From contig OY987298.1 of NCBI GenBank assembly GCA_963920635.1, positions 21,547,647-21,611,646 on the forward strand: 64,000 nt of DNA, read 5' to 3'. The notes beneath the pieces are model-generated. The model saw only the letters and a program-made list of their open reading frames with translations, was not told the DNA's origin and searched no databases. The position numbers and the translations under genes are program-made. Numbering within the stretch: position 1 is the stretch's first letter; the number at the start of each line of letters is the position of its first letter. The DNA is from Pseudeuparius sepicola (taxonomy: Eukaryota; Arthropoda; Insecta; Coleoptera; Anthribidae). Positions 33,083 through 44,052 of this stretch are shown here, piece after piece.

Positions 33083-33542
33083 AAAATCGAAGTCTTACTA
33101 ATATACTGACAAACGACAAATGAATATCTTTATGATTATTAAAATTACTTGAATTAAGATAACGCTAATGATAAATTATCGTTACAAATATGGTTATTGT
33201 CTGAAAGATAATTTGACAATAAAAAAATACAAAATTCAGCATACGCTACACATTTGTTAGACAACAACAATTATATTTTTAAAGATAATTGTTCTATTTT
33301 ACACGTTGAAAATAAAGGAAAATGACGCCGCTTGTGGTTTACCCTCATTTTTTGGTTCTGGAACCTCATGACATGTGTGCTGCCAATTCCTTTGAGTCCC
33401 GCTTTAACTGAATGAATTTCATTACTTTTATAACATCGTCCATACTCGACATAGATAAAACTATATGGAAGGGTGCGACACGCGCGCGGGTCGACAACGC
33501 CGCGAGGGCGCAACATTTCCCAAAAGACAAACCATGAAAAAT

Positions 33543-33707
33543 CAATTAAAACCCCATTACCGCTAACAGCGTTCCTCGGAAACTTGCCGGGGGCCGAAAT
33601 TGGGGGTGACGTCAGACGAGGGGGGCGAAGGAGGGTTGTAGTTGTGGTGGAGGACCGCCCGCGGTGTGGAAAGAATAAAAGGGCGCATCAACAAGTGCCG
33701 AGCGGCG
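33543..33707 (+). repeat. Dispersed GC-rich repeat, partner of 36457-36601
   Basis: Both contain AATTAAAACCCCATTA, a GCGTTCC/GCATTCC..G.AACTTG block, a GTGGTGG run and GCGCATCAACAAGTGCCGA (GACGCATCAACAAGTGCCGA in the partner). Several overlapping frames on both strands here reflect base composition, not genes. Confidence 0.6.
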
Positions 33708-33828
33708 GGAGTGTAGCCGATGTAGGTATATCCTCGAGAGGATATTATAAGAGGGAAGACCCGGTAACCTAGATTTGAGAGAGTGGGTAGAATAAGCATT
33801 TTTGACCTTCCTGGCCTTGAACCTTACA

Positions 33829-35015
33829 CCTAGGGGTGACCGTATTTCGAGCCTATGCATGGGAATCTTGGTTATCTTGAGAGATACGAGGTCGATTAAA
33901 TTGGGGCAAAATTATTGCCGAATTTGACGACGAGTAACATGGTAAAAAAATTGGCTGGCTATTCTCGTTTGAAAATAATGCGGAAAAAAAATTTTCGTTT
34001 TGGTTTCAAAGGGTTGGGACATTAATTTTAAGTTAAACATTAGGTATTAAGGCAATTTTTATAAGGAATCTTCAGGCTTTTTCTCAAAATTTTTACCTTA
34101 TTCAAAATTTTGAGATTTTTCTGGAAATTTTAAAATGCAGTATTTTCTCTGAATATTAAAATTCAGACTTTTTTCTCGGAATTTTAAAATTCTTACTTTT
34201 CTCTCAACACATTGATTTTATTCTCAAAATTTTGAGATTTTCTCAAAATTTTGTCTTTTTTCTCCAAATTTTAAAATTCATTGTTTTTCTCTTAATTTTA
34301 AATTTCAATCTTTAGGTATTCTCAAAATTTTGAGATTGTTCTAAAAAATTTCGACTTTTTTCTCTTTATTTTACATTTCGGAGAAAATGAGAGAAAAATT
34401 CTGATATAAAATTCAAAATTTTGAGAAAAAAGGCCGAATTTTAAAATTTGAGGAAAAGTCCGAATTTTATAATTCGAAGAAAAGTCTAAATTTTAAAATT
34501 TGGTAAAAAAACTCCGAATTTTAGCAATCTGAGAAAAAGTCAAAATTGTGAGAAAAATCTCAAAATTCTGAAAAAAAAGTCAAAATTTTAAGAAAATTCT
34601 CAAAATTTTGAGAATAAAGTCTGACTTAAAAAAAATTAAGGTCAACTTTTATTTTTCTTATGGGTGCCATATTGGATTTTTGCATTTTTGAAAAAAAGAA
34701 TTTCTTCTGCTTAAAATGACATGTCACACATTATGATTACTTTGTTTTTCTTGCCGTAATATCAAATTAATAGTTTTTTCACAGTGTCATATAACACTAA
34801 AGTACCTACATGGTCTGCGGCCCTGTTATTTATTCGTCATTTCCCATATACCTAACATATCAAATCTGAAAGGCCAAACTGGAAACACAAGAACCCAAAA
34901 TAACAGAGAAATAGACCATCCAGTTCAACCCAATTATTCAATTAATTTGTCCTCTTTGTTACTCAAGGTACAATACAGCAAACGTTATGGGGCTAATGTT
35001 TCCAGGGCACTCTAA
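33829..35015 (+). repeat. Duplicated block, copy A' with inverted B, split by low-complexity insert
   Basis: 33829-34080 and 34635-34790 match 30935-31395 in order; 34800-35015 matches part B in reverse. The interruption at 34070-34635 is a separate low-complexity hairpin. Confidence 0.6.
34070..34635. repeat. Giant low-complexity hairpin of TTCTCAAAATTTTGAGA-type words
   Basis: From 34070 to about 34380 the strand is pyrimidine-rich (TTTTTCTC separated by AAATTTT-type palindromes). From 34380 to 34635 it is the complement (GAGAAAAA with the same spacers). Words such as CTCAAAATTTTGAGA recur many times. Confidence 0.8.
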
Positions 35016-35369
35016 TTTTCTTCAGTGTAATAAGGATATCTCGATATTTCAGTTGAGTACATTTCCATTCTGTTAAAAATTTCACAATTAATTAAACTTC
35101 TTTAGCAATTCCTGTAAAAGCGGCTGTTTTTCTCTATTTGAAGTGCAAACAATATTTTTCTCAAATTATTTTCAGAAGGAACCTCCTCGTCACTTGTTGC
35201 CGATAATGATGGCATGCTATAAGATGAGGCAAGTGATGCTAGTGACTTGCAGGGTGCTGGATAGTCTACAATGGGGAATTTCTCCACCTTTCGTTTAATA
35301 GTCCTAACTGTCGCCTGTTCATGCATTTGTAGTTTGGCTTGTGTATACTTCTAACTTTGGGTTTGATAT
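35016..35369. other. No gene recognised
   Basis: The minus-strand frame 35102-35326 is serine-rich but matches no family I know. Confidence 0.35.
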
Positions 35370-36040
35370 TTTACTGGATCTCAACAATAACAGTCCAAAC
35401 CCGGTGCCTTGGTTACCACCTTTATCGTTTAGCCTTCACAAATAAACTTGTCAGAGACTGTCACTGACCAAGAATAATCTTCCTGCTCTAAATCTCGCAC
35501 TAAAATCTCATTCTAACCTTCAACTTAACTTCAGGCCCAATTCCCAGAGCAGTTTTAGGTATTATTAGTTTGAAGGCATTTTCCGTTACATCTTTGTTGG
35601 CCTGAGGCCCCCAGGGCCCCTTTTGTTTTCATTGTTGTCCCTGTAGAGCTTCCATGGGTTTTCTAGAAACTTTACGATTTGTACAACAGTCATTGGCCAG
35701 GAATATTCTAGAGTTGTCTCCAGAGACTACCCTAGTCTCTAGAGACTACCCTAGTCTCTTGAGACTACTCTAGAATATTCCTGGCCAATGACAGTTGCAC
35801 AAATTATAAAGTTCTAGCCAATTTCTAGAAAATCCATGGAAGCTAGCTATACAGGGAAAACATAGAAAACTAAAAGAAAATGGGGCCCTGGGGGACTCAG
35901 GCCAACAAAGATGTAACGGAAAATGCCTCCAAACTAACAATACCTAAAACTGTAGTAAGTATAGAATACCGAAACTTAAAATGTATCTGCCAAATCTTTG
36001 AGTAGTTTAGGAAACAGTGCAAAAATGTTCATTAAAAACT
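35370..36040. repeat. Dispersed repeat with a 397-bp near-perfect foldback
   Basis: 35370-35550 matches 12955-13155. 35553-35949 is a foldback: TTTTAGGTATTATTAGTTTG is mirrored at the other end, and GAGGCCCCCAGGGCCCC and GGCCAGGAATATTCTAGAG are mirrored inside. The centre is at about 35735, with CTAGTCTCTAGAGACTA repeated. 35820-36040 is also partly matched by 12355-12500. Confidence 0.75.
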
Positions 36041-37957
36041 ACTGATATAACAATTTTAGAGGCATTTTTCGTTACAATATTAATCTGGACTCTCATATTT
36101 TTCTGGTTGACGGTTTTAATTGCACACATTTTGTCATCATGCATAGTGCAATTGACATTGAACCCCAAATTCACCTGCACTATGCTTCCTTTTCTTTAAG
36201 GGTGTACCGTCAGTAATATTTTCTTTGTTTCTATGAACAGATCTTCGTTTTAAAACTTTCTTACACATTGCGAAATATTTGCACTTTAGTATTGTTGTTT
36301 GCTTATTCCATCGAACTGGCATTCGAGTGTTAGTTTGATGGCTTATTCTTAGCACTGGTTATAGTATTTTAAAAGATTTGAATGCATCTAAAGTTCAAGA
36401 TTTTTACGGCAATTATTAAGTTCCTTACAAAAACGGAAAAACACAAACGGGGACAAATTAATTAAAACCCCATTAGAGCTGATAGCATTCCGTAGCAACT
36501 TGTCGTCGGGAGTGAGAACTAGGGTGGCATGGGACTCAGCCTGGGTTGTAGGATTGGGGTGGTGGTAGTGAATTAAAGGACGCATCAACAAGTGCCGATA
36601 CTTTATGGCCTGTCGCATTTTGTCGGAGTAAGTGAAACTTTTCGACCAAGGCGAACAAAAATAAGTTTGTTTTATTTTTGTTATAGATATGGTTGCCGAA
36701 AAAATATTGTAGGTAAAGCGGGGACGCATTTAAAAGATACTTTCGGTCTGAGGTGCAAAGGGGGCCTGTGGAAGGAGTTCGAATCTCATAAACAAGGAGA
36801 GCACGTGTGGCTAGCATACGATGGAAGACATCGGGGCGGAACCTGGGCATGCAGCGTTGCCACGCACTCAGATTGCAACGCCGGTTACCACATATTTTTA
36901 AGAGTGCTGGAGATATCCGCTATAAAATAAACCACTTATCCGGCAACGCAGCAAATATATAGGAGTTCGTTAATATCCAATAGACTTTCAGAGAGGAAGG
37001 GGGACTGCATTCTTCGCATTCCTGCCAAGTATCACCTTATTGCGGCTCAGCTTTACGTACTACGCCCGGAGATCATCGGTTATACCATCATTGCTGCGGC
37101 TCATCCAGCAACGAATTGTTTTCCAGACTTATACCATAGAAATACGACTTGCGTTCTTGTCGAACTGGGTGATTTTTTCGTAAAGAAACTGGTTTTACTT
37201 TATTAATTATCTACCTACATACTGGGTCAAATCATACAAAAAAATACATATTCTTTCCCTCACATATTATACGTGCGGCATGATTATTATATATTGATAC
37301 ATATCTATTATTCTTCCGCAGAGAACAGTCATTTTGTACTTCAAATATCAGTGCGGGCATATTGACAATAAAGGATAATTAGGTACCCTATTCCACAATG
37401 TCAGTGTTCAAGTTCCTCTTGAACAATTTCTTACTATTTACCTTTGAGTAGTTATAATTATATGTTGTTGACATTTTGGTGTTTGCAGTCGTTACGCAGT
37501 ATCTATCTCGAACATATATTTATATACTAACATGACAAGTAGGAATATATTATGTAACTTCTAAAATTAGTGTCTGTTTCAAGTAAACTGCTCCGGGGCA
37601 GTCAGATGCTGTGTTTGAAATCGCTAACAAGTACCTGAATACCTATTTCCGTTCCATTTTTTTAAATCGGTTGAATAATAAAGAATGCGGTTGAAGAGCA
37701 GCTTCAGCACTATAGGTCCTAAACAACTCAAAAATCTTGCTGTTGGATCGTCAATATCTGCAAGTGCCTTTTCCTTTACCAACAACAAACTTATCGAGTT
37801 GTTAAGGAAATTAGGCTTTATTACGTATTTTCTTCATTTTACTAACAAAATTACCTAGACCAACAATTAAGCCTAATTTCCAAGTTGCATCAATTCGGTT
37901 TCTCTTATGATATGGCGGATTTGCTCAGTTGTTACTTGCATAATTGCAAGTTTCCTA
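36041..37957. other. No recognised gene; one unassigned 112-codon frame
   Basis: 36457-36601 is the partner of the repeat at 33543. The plus-strand frame 36592-36930 (start MPILYGLSHFVG, end LEISAIK) overlaps that repeat at its start and has no family signature. Near 37805-37890 a short inverted pair GGAAATTAGGCTT / AAGCCTAATTTCC is present. The rest is unremarkable AT-rich sequence. Confidence 0.35.
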
Positions 37958-39416
37958 CGAGCCCTGTCTCAGAGAAGTTGGCCCAAACTAATAAAAATAT
38001 GTTTTTTGAAGAAATTTATCGTGTTAACACATTTTTCTAATTATATAGGAAACGTTTATTCACTTTTGTCATATAATTAAATTATATTTGAACTAACAAA
38101 GAATTTTTTTAAAGAAATTCCTAATATTGTCGATAAACAGAAAATAGACAAAAATTAACAACAGAGCGTTAACTAATGTTTGGCAATCAGCTGGAGTGAA
38201 ACTATTCCAAATATCTTGGAGACGAGCACGCAACTCTGGAACGGGTCCAATCTTTCACTTTTTTAGCCGTATGACAAGAGGCGCCATCTTGTTGGAAGAT
38301 ACATTCATTATTTTCCAAACGCAGTTCTTCAATTTTTAGTTTCAAATTATTTTGAAGGACGTTAATGTATTTATCAGTGTTCATGATGTCATCTACAAAG
38401 TGTAATTTTAGGACCCCTACAGATGACGTGGATCCCCAGATCATCACGGAGGAAGGAAACTTAACTTTCTTCTTAAGGCAGTCCGTGTGATACATTTCTC
38501 CTTAAGTTCTAATGACTCTGCTTCGACTGTCACCAACACAAACTTCAATTCTAGCCTCACCACTTCATATAATTCAGTTCCATTGATGCTGAGATCAAGC
38601 TCTGTGCTCTTTTGTCCACAAAAGTCTATTTTTCTTATGCCTCTTTGTTAGTAAAGGCTTTTCCTTTGCCTACAGATCGTAAAATTGAAAACGGGAATAA
38701 ATCCGAAACAGTTTGGGCTTACTTTGTAAGTTCTAAACCCTAGTTTTCGGGCAGCCCTGTGACAAGTTGCCCTTGAAAAACATTTATCTGTTGCCTGATT
38801 CCATAAAACTCTCAATTCTCCATAATTAGCCAGACGATTTTGCACGATAATCCTTCTCAGAGCCCTTAAATTTGTATCAGAATAATGTGGCCGACTTCCA
38901 TTTCTCTGCTTCTGAGCAATGGATCTAGTAGTTTTGTAAAGTTTAATAATATTTCGCACTGTATATCGTGATAAATTAACAATGTCTGCGATTTGCGCAG
39001 CAGATTCGCCTTTTGAATGCAAGTAAATTATAACTTTCCTTATTTCTTTAGAAATAGCCTTGACAAGAGACATTTTTGTTTGTCAACAGCAATGAATGCA
39101 ATGTCACTAACGCCTTGTTTAAACTTATTGAAACGTGAAACACTCTGATTTACTCCGCAGGCCCTCTACTAAACTTCTAGACACAGACTAGGTATCTAAC
39201 TTAAGCTGTATTCGTTGTGTATCTTGTTACAATCAAATTATTGTACAAAACAACCAACTTAACGCTAAATATTTCTAAAAATGTTTTTAAACATTCTCTA
39301 AAATCTGTAAAGAAACAAAAAATAGCACATTTTTAAAAACTTCTGCTTCGACATGCCATAAATTCATAAATTTGATATTTTGAATTTTTGGGGCAACTTC
39401 ACTGAGATAGGGCTCG
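37958..39416 (-). mobile_element. Tc1/mariner element with complete ends and TA duplication
   Basis: The left end CGAGCCCTGTCTCAGAGAAG (37958) and right end complement (39416; ...ACTGAGATAGGGCTCG) are inverted repeats of about 35 bp. TA lies outside each (37956-37957, 39417-39418). The 1459-bp length and the internal minus-strand transposase fit a Tc1-type element. Confidence 0.92.
38160..39073 (-). pseudogene. Tc1-like transposase with internal deletion
   Basis: The N-terminus at 39073 reads MSLVKAISKEIRKVIIYLHS and continues with two helix-turn-helix regions (AAQIADIVNLSRYTVRNIIK; LRALRRIIVQNR). Later come TVKFPSS-like KVKFPSSVMIWGSTSSVGVL and IFQQDGASCHTAKKVKDW, the second catalytic D region. 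The frame then jumps to WNSFTPADCQTLV, the usual C-terminus. The SPDLNPIE-type block with the third catalytic acid is gone, and the first D region near 38600 is degraded by stops. The element keeps good ends but a dead enzyme. Confidence 0.88.
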
Positions 39417-39429
39417 TATATGGACACAA

Positions 39430-39900
39430 GTCCATTGAGTATTATGCAACATCCGGAGTCCCACACGGATCTGTCTTAGGGCCCCTGTTATTTAATATTA
39501 TCTTTGTGAATGTGAATATGTGCTGAATTGAACGGAGACTACTTACAAACTGCGGATGATCACAAATTATTCCCCAGAAGAGGAATTTAGAAAGGGTGCA
39601 TGCACACTTGGTACATAAAAATCAACTACGCCTGAACGTGTCCAAGTGTAACGTTGCCAAATTTACATTGCCTTAGATATTTTTCTGGACCCGACGGCAC
39701 TCGCGTCTTGTCCAACATAAACAAGTTTGTGCTGCGCCGGGAATCAATTGCCCTTTGTCGCAAATTATCTGCCTATGCACCGGCGTGTACTCTAATCTAT
39801 ACCGCAATGCTCCGGTTTGGGTATAGTGTTGTTGCCTCCATACATATATATATGCTGTCGCCTTTATTCCGTACACTCTATCCGAATTCATAGGCTTTGA
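39430..39900 (+). pseudogene. Jockey-like LINE RT fragment
   Basis: The plus strand gives SGVPHGSVLGPLLFNIIFVN (39455-39515), the conserved RT block 4/5 lead. A degraded region follows where the ADD box is expected. Next comes LRLNVSKCNVA (about 39628-39660), matching 'L.LN..KC'. Further on, LIYTAMLRFGYSVVASIH matches the later 'LY..L.RS.L.Y' block. Several stops and shifts are present. It directly abuts the Tc1 element on the left. Confidence 0.75.
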
Positions 39901-40034
39901 CAAACATGACTGGTGCAAACTAATTAGTTGGAAAGGGCCGACCCAGAAAACAATTCGTGGCAATCTGGGACCAAGTTGAATTCATCAATAGGATTCTCGT
40001 CGATTAATTACTTATTGAAACTCCACTAAGTGTA

Positions 40035-41817
40035 CAGGGTGGGCCAAATTGGACACTTTTAAAGGGAAACTCCTATTTTTGACAAAGATAGACGAAAACT
40101 GATATCGGTGTCGGAGGCTCTTTTTTTAGGATAAACGTAATGGCGAAAACCGCAAATCGATATCTGTCACCGTTCTTGAGTTACAGGGCGTTTTTCAAAA
40201 ATGTGCGTTTTCGAAAAGTGGCCGTAACTTTTTTCGGGTTGAAAATTTTGTGTTTCTGTAAAAACATTCTTAAAGCACTTTTTTACGTAGAATCCAATGC
40301 TGCTACTACATTTTTTTTTTAGTCAATGGTTTAAGAGTTACTGATAAAAATATTATTTTTTAAATGGAACACCCTGTATATTTTTGCATTTTTTAATAGA
40401 GCAAAAAATTACCATTCCAAAAATATATAACACTTAATGATTTACATAAGTAGTTATCAATTACTAAAAGCTTTTATGATTTCGTGTATAATTGGAAGCA
40501 CGCCCTTTCAACAAGTAGGCTTTGGACGGTGAGACAATGAAACAACCGTGAAAAAATGTTTACTGTTACCTACCTGTCAAATTTTTAGTTAAGCTGTTTA
40601 GGCAGGGTAAAGATTTTTCTATTTTTGTGTAATTTATAAACTTTATAACATACCTACAATGAAATTTGAAAGTTATGAATAATGGGATATGATAGTCTGT
40701 TTTACATAATCCGGGGAAAATGCCTATCTCTGCCTACCTTTTCGGCCTACTATTAATCAAATCTATTAACTATTACTCTAACACGATTAATCAAATTGTG
40801 TTGCAATCTTGCTTGGATACCGCTCGTAGCAAGGGCGTCGCCAAGGGGTGGCAGGGAGGGGCAGCTGCCCCCCCTAGAAACTGGATTGTTTTACCAAATG
40901 CCAGCCAGGTCACTTATTATTTAAACAGTAATCGAGAAATTCACAAGAAAATTAATATTTCATTAAGTTTTTTCTTGTACCTACTTATTGGGGATTCAAG
41001 ATAAGCGATACACCGTCTGGTGTGCAAAAGTCATTGACGGCGTGTACCACTTTAAAGTGGGGTACATATCATCTTGCCCCCCTCTGACCCATTGGCTGGC
41101 GACGCCCTTGGCTCGTAGTATAAATTGCTCGTTGCATCTAATTGTTCCCCGGATTGTATAAAACAGACTATCATATCCCATTTTTCATAGCTTTCAAATT
41201 TCATTGTAGGTATGTTATAAAGTTTATAAATTACACAAAAATAGAAAAATCTTTACCCTGCCTAAACAGCCTAACTGAAAATTTGACAGGTAGGTAACAG
41301 TAAACATTTTTCCACGCTTGTTTCATTGTCTCACCGTCCGAAGCCTAGGTACTTGCGTGCTTCCAATTATACACATGAAATCAAAAAAGCTATTAGTAAT
41401 TGATAACTACTTAAGTAAATCATTAAGTGTTATATATTTTTGGAATGGTAATTTTTTGCTCTATTAAAAAATGCAAAAATATACAGGGTGTTCCATTTAA
41501 AAAATAATATTTTTTATCCGTAACTCTTAAACCATTGACTAAAAAAAAATGTAGTAGCAGCATTGGATTCTACATAAAAGAGTGATTTAAGAATGTTTTT
41601 ACAGAAACACAAAATTTTCAACCCGAAAAAAGTTACGGCCACTTTTCGAAAACGCACATTTTCGAAAAACGCCCTGTAACTCAAGAACGGTGACAGATAT
41701 CGATTTGAGGTTTTCGCCATTAAGTTTATCATAAAAAATGAGCCTCAGACACCGATTTGTCTATCTCCGTCAAAAATAGGAGCTTACCTTTAAAAGTGTC
41801 CAATTTGGCCTACCCTG
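40035..41817. repeat. 1.8-kb snapback with nested unit boundaries
   Basis: The ends CAGGGTGGGCCAAATTGG (40035) and CCAATTTGGCCTACCCTG (41817) are flanked by TA. Arms of about 675 bp (40035-40710, 41140-41817) are inverted copies. Each arm has a further CACCCTG/CAGGGTG border at 40375 and 41484, so the outer 340 bp form their own TA-bounded unit. The two mirrored open frames (40140-40322, 41514-41732) encode the same peptide from the two arms and are an artefact. The centre holds a hAT MITE. Confidence 0.9.
40830..41110. mobile_element. hAT MITE with 8-bp target duplication
   Basis: CAAGGGCGTCGCCAAGGGG (40830) and complement-like TTGGCTGGCGACGCCCTTG (41110) are terminal inverted repeats. GCTCGTAG is duplicated exactly at 40822-40829 and 41111-41118. 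The 281-bp body has no coding capacity. It lies in the spacer of the surrounding snapback and so arrived after it. Confidence 0.92.
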
Positions 41818-41819
41818 TA

Positions 41820-43064
41820 CAGGGTGGGCTAAGTCGCCCATTACCACTAAAACTTTTAATGTTTTTGGGATAGAAAAGTTTTAGATATTTTATCTACGTT
41901 GTTTTTTAAAATGGAAATATCCCGTTTTGAAATTTTACACTAAATTTAATTATTCACTTAAATTTGTGGATGTCGTGATAAGAAGATTAAGATTTTCCTG
42001 AAATTCTTATTTTATATGGAAAATATCGAATATCGGTAAAATCTGAGAAAGTCCCTAAACATTTTCTAATTTTATTATATTATGTTATCGGCTATCTTCA
42101 TTACGAATCTTCTTTGCCTTCCCCACACAAGCATAATTATTATGGTTGCTTCTGAGGGTGAGGGTGAGAATTATGATTATTATTATTATTATTATCTCTA
42201 AAACATCTCAGTCTGATACATAAAAATTGACAAAATAATCGCCAAAGATCAATTTTCAAATTTCAGGTAGGTATCTTTTAAGGGAAACATTTTTATAACT
42301 AGGGCTAAATTATGTCATATTATGGGATATAAAAACTCAGTTTACTAGATGACCTGCTTTTTTTATTCAACCTGTACTGTGTGTCATGTAACACTCCAAC
42401 AACAAGATTGCTTTAAATCATCAAAATCTTCACAAAATTTCTTAAGTGAGTAATGTTTTGATAATATTGTTAAAATAAAGGTTTTCCGCACTTGTGCATT
42501 AAAATATTATGGCTATTAGGGCTGCAGAAATTTATTATGTAATTTTACTATACCTATCTTTGCAAATTTGTTTTCTTTCATATATTCTACAAGTAAGTAC
42601 CTAAATTTATAAAAATCGTTTAGCATATTTATATTATATTTTTAGTTATTTTTACAATTTTATGTAATCAAAGCAACAACCTCTTTACGATGGAAATATT
42701 TTCCTACGGCTCCAATCTACGACCTTCTAAGCCCCAGTACTGAGGTGATTTAGGAAGCCAATCTTTTTCACCGATCGTCCATGCAACACATACCTACCAA
42801 TATCCTGTGTCGCGTGACCTACATACAAACCTTCATGCGGCAGACTATCCTTCTAATTAGCGACCCATGCATGTTTCGAAATACAATAAGATTGCCTAAA
42901 TAGATCAGATCTAATGTTGAGTGGATTTTTATTCTTATCTTTGCTCACTTTTTGAAGTAGGTAAGTAAATATTTGTACCAAAATTCAGAATATTAGAAAT
43001 GGCGTAAAATTAACCAGTACCTACCTAATTCACAGAAGCTAAACCTTCTGCGTCTATGATTATA
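41820..43064. other. No gene; solo snapback end and a SINE tail
   Basis: 41820 starts CAGGGTGGGCTAAGTCG directly after the neighbouring snapback, sharing the same TA; no mirrored arm was found. 42147-42200 contains GAGGGTGAGGGTGAGAATT and ATT repeats, a copy of the SINE tail seen at 12805-12842. The rest is AT-rich without genes. Confidence 0.55.
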
Positions 43065-44052
43065 CAGGGTATCTCGTTAATAATGGTACATAGAGTAAAT
43101 TCACATCTTTTATGTTAAAATATTATGATCGAGCTTAACAACTACCGACCAAATCGCCCGGTTACAGAGATAAGGGGCGTTGAACTTCGTTTTTTAAATT
43201 AAATTATGGCTACATCTCTACATCTCCCAAGATAATTAAACTGCTGAAGTGAAATTTGGCACTGTTATATTTTTGGGGGCGAGGAATAAGTTGAAGATGA
43301 AATTTCTACGTATCTCACAGAAGGTGCCACTTGCACTGTTTTTGGTTCGTGCTTTAACTCGTAATTTTTTGAGGTCATCTTATTGGTCTTGCAGGTTCAT
43401 CATTTTAGAGGATCTTTCCATTTTGCACTCTCGTTTCATATAGATAAAATCAACCGATTGCCTTGCAGTTAGCAAAACGTACTCCAATGCACCTGTTAAC
43501 TCCAACAATCGAAACATAAAATGTTCATAAAATCCCTAGGAACAATGTACATTTGGCATATTTTTCTTCATTTTGAATGTACAGTTAATATTTGAAAGTG
43601 GTAGGTGAAGATTTTATGTTGCAGTTAACAGGTTTTTTTTGGCCACATTTTGCCATTTTCAACTCAACATGTTGATTTCATCGTTATGAAATAAGAGTAG
43701 GTTTTTGTTTCAGAATAAAAAGATGCACTACAATGATGGATCTGCAAAGACCAAAAAGGAAACCTCAAAAAAAGTACGAGTAAAAAAGTATCTATAAACG
43801 AAGCTAGTGTCGCTCTCTGTGAGATACGTAGAATTTGACATCTTCAGATTATTCTCCATCACCAGAAACACAGCAGAGCCAAATTTCAGTTCAGCAGCTT
43901 GATTATTTTGGAAGATGTAGTAAAATGTAAAAAATGAACTTCAGTGGTACCTCAGTAACAATTGAAATTTGACCGGCAGTTGTTAAGCTCAATCGTAATA
44001 TTCTGACACAATGTGAAGTTGGTCTATGTACCATTATTAACGGGACATCCTG
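43065..44052. repeat. Snapback, CAGGGTATC...GACATCCTG ends, TA flanks
   Basis: The arms 43065-43330 and 43800-44052 are inverted copies (outer AATAATGGTACATAGA mirrored; inner GAGATACGTAGAA and TTCTCCATCACCAGAAAC mirrored). TA flanks both ends. A related arm fragment lies at 7000-7125. The middle 43330-43800 has no gene. Confidence 0.82.

Noticed and set aside
33473..33860. Overlapping frames on both strands in GC-rich sequence
   Set aside because: Lack of stops follows base composition, there is no domain signature, and the region is a dispersed repeat also found at 36457-36601.
40140..41732. Apparent pair of related proteins (40140-40322 plus, 41514-41732 minus)
   Set aside because: The two frames are the same arm sequence read from opposite snapback arms.
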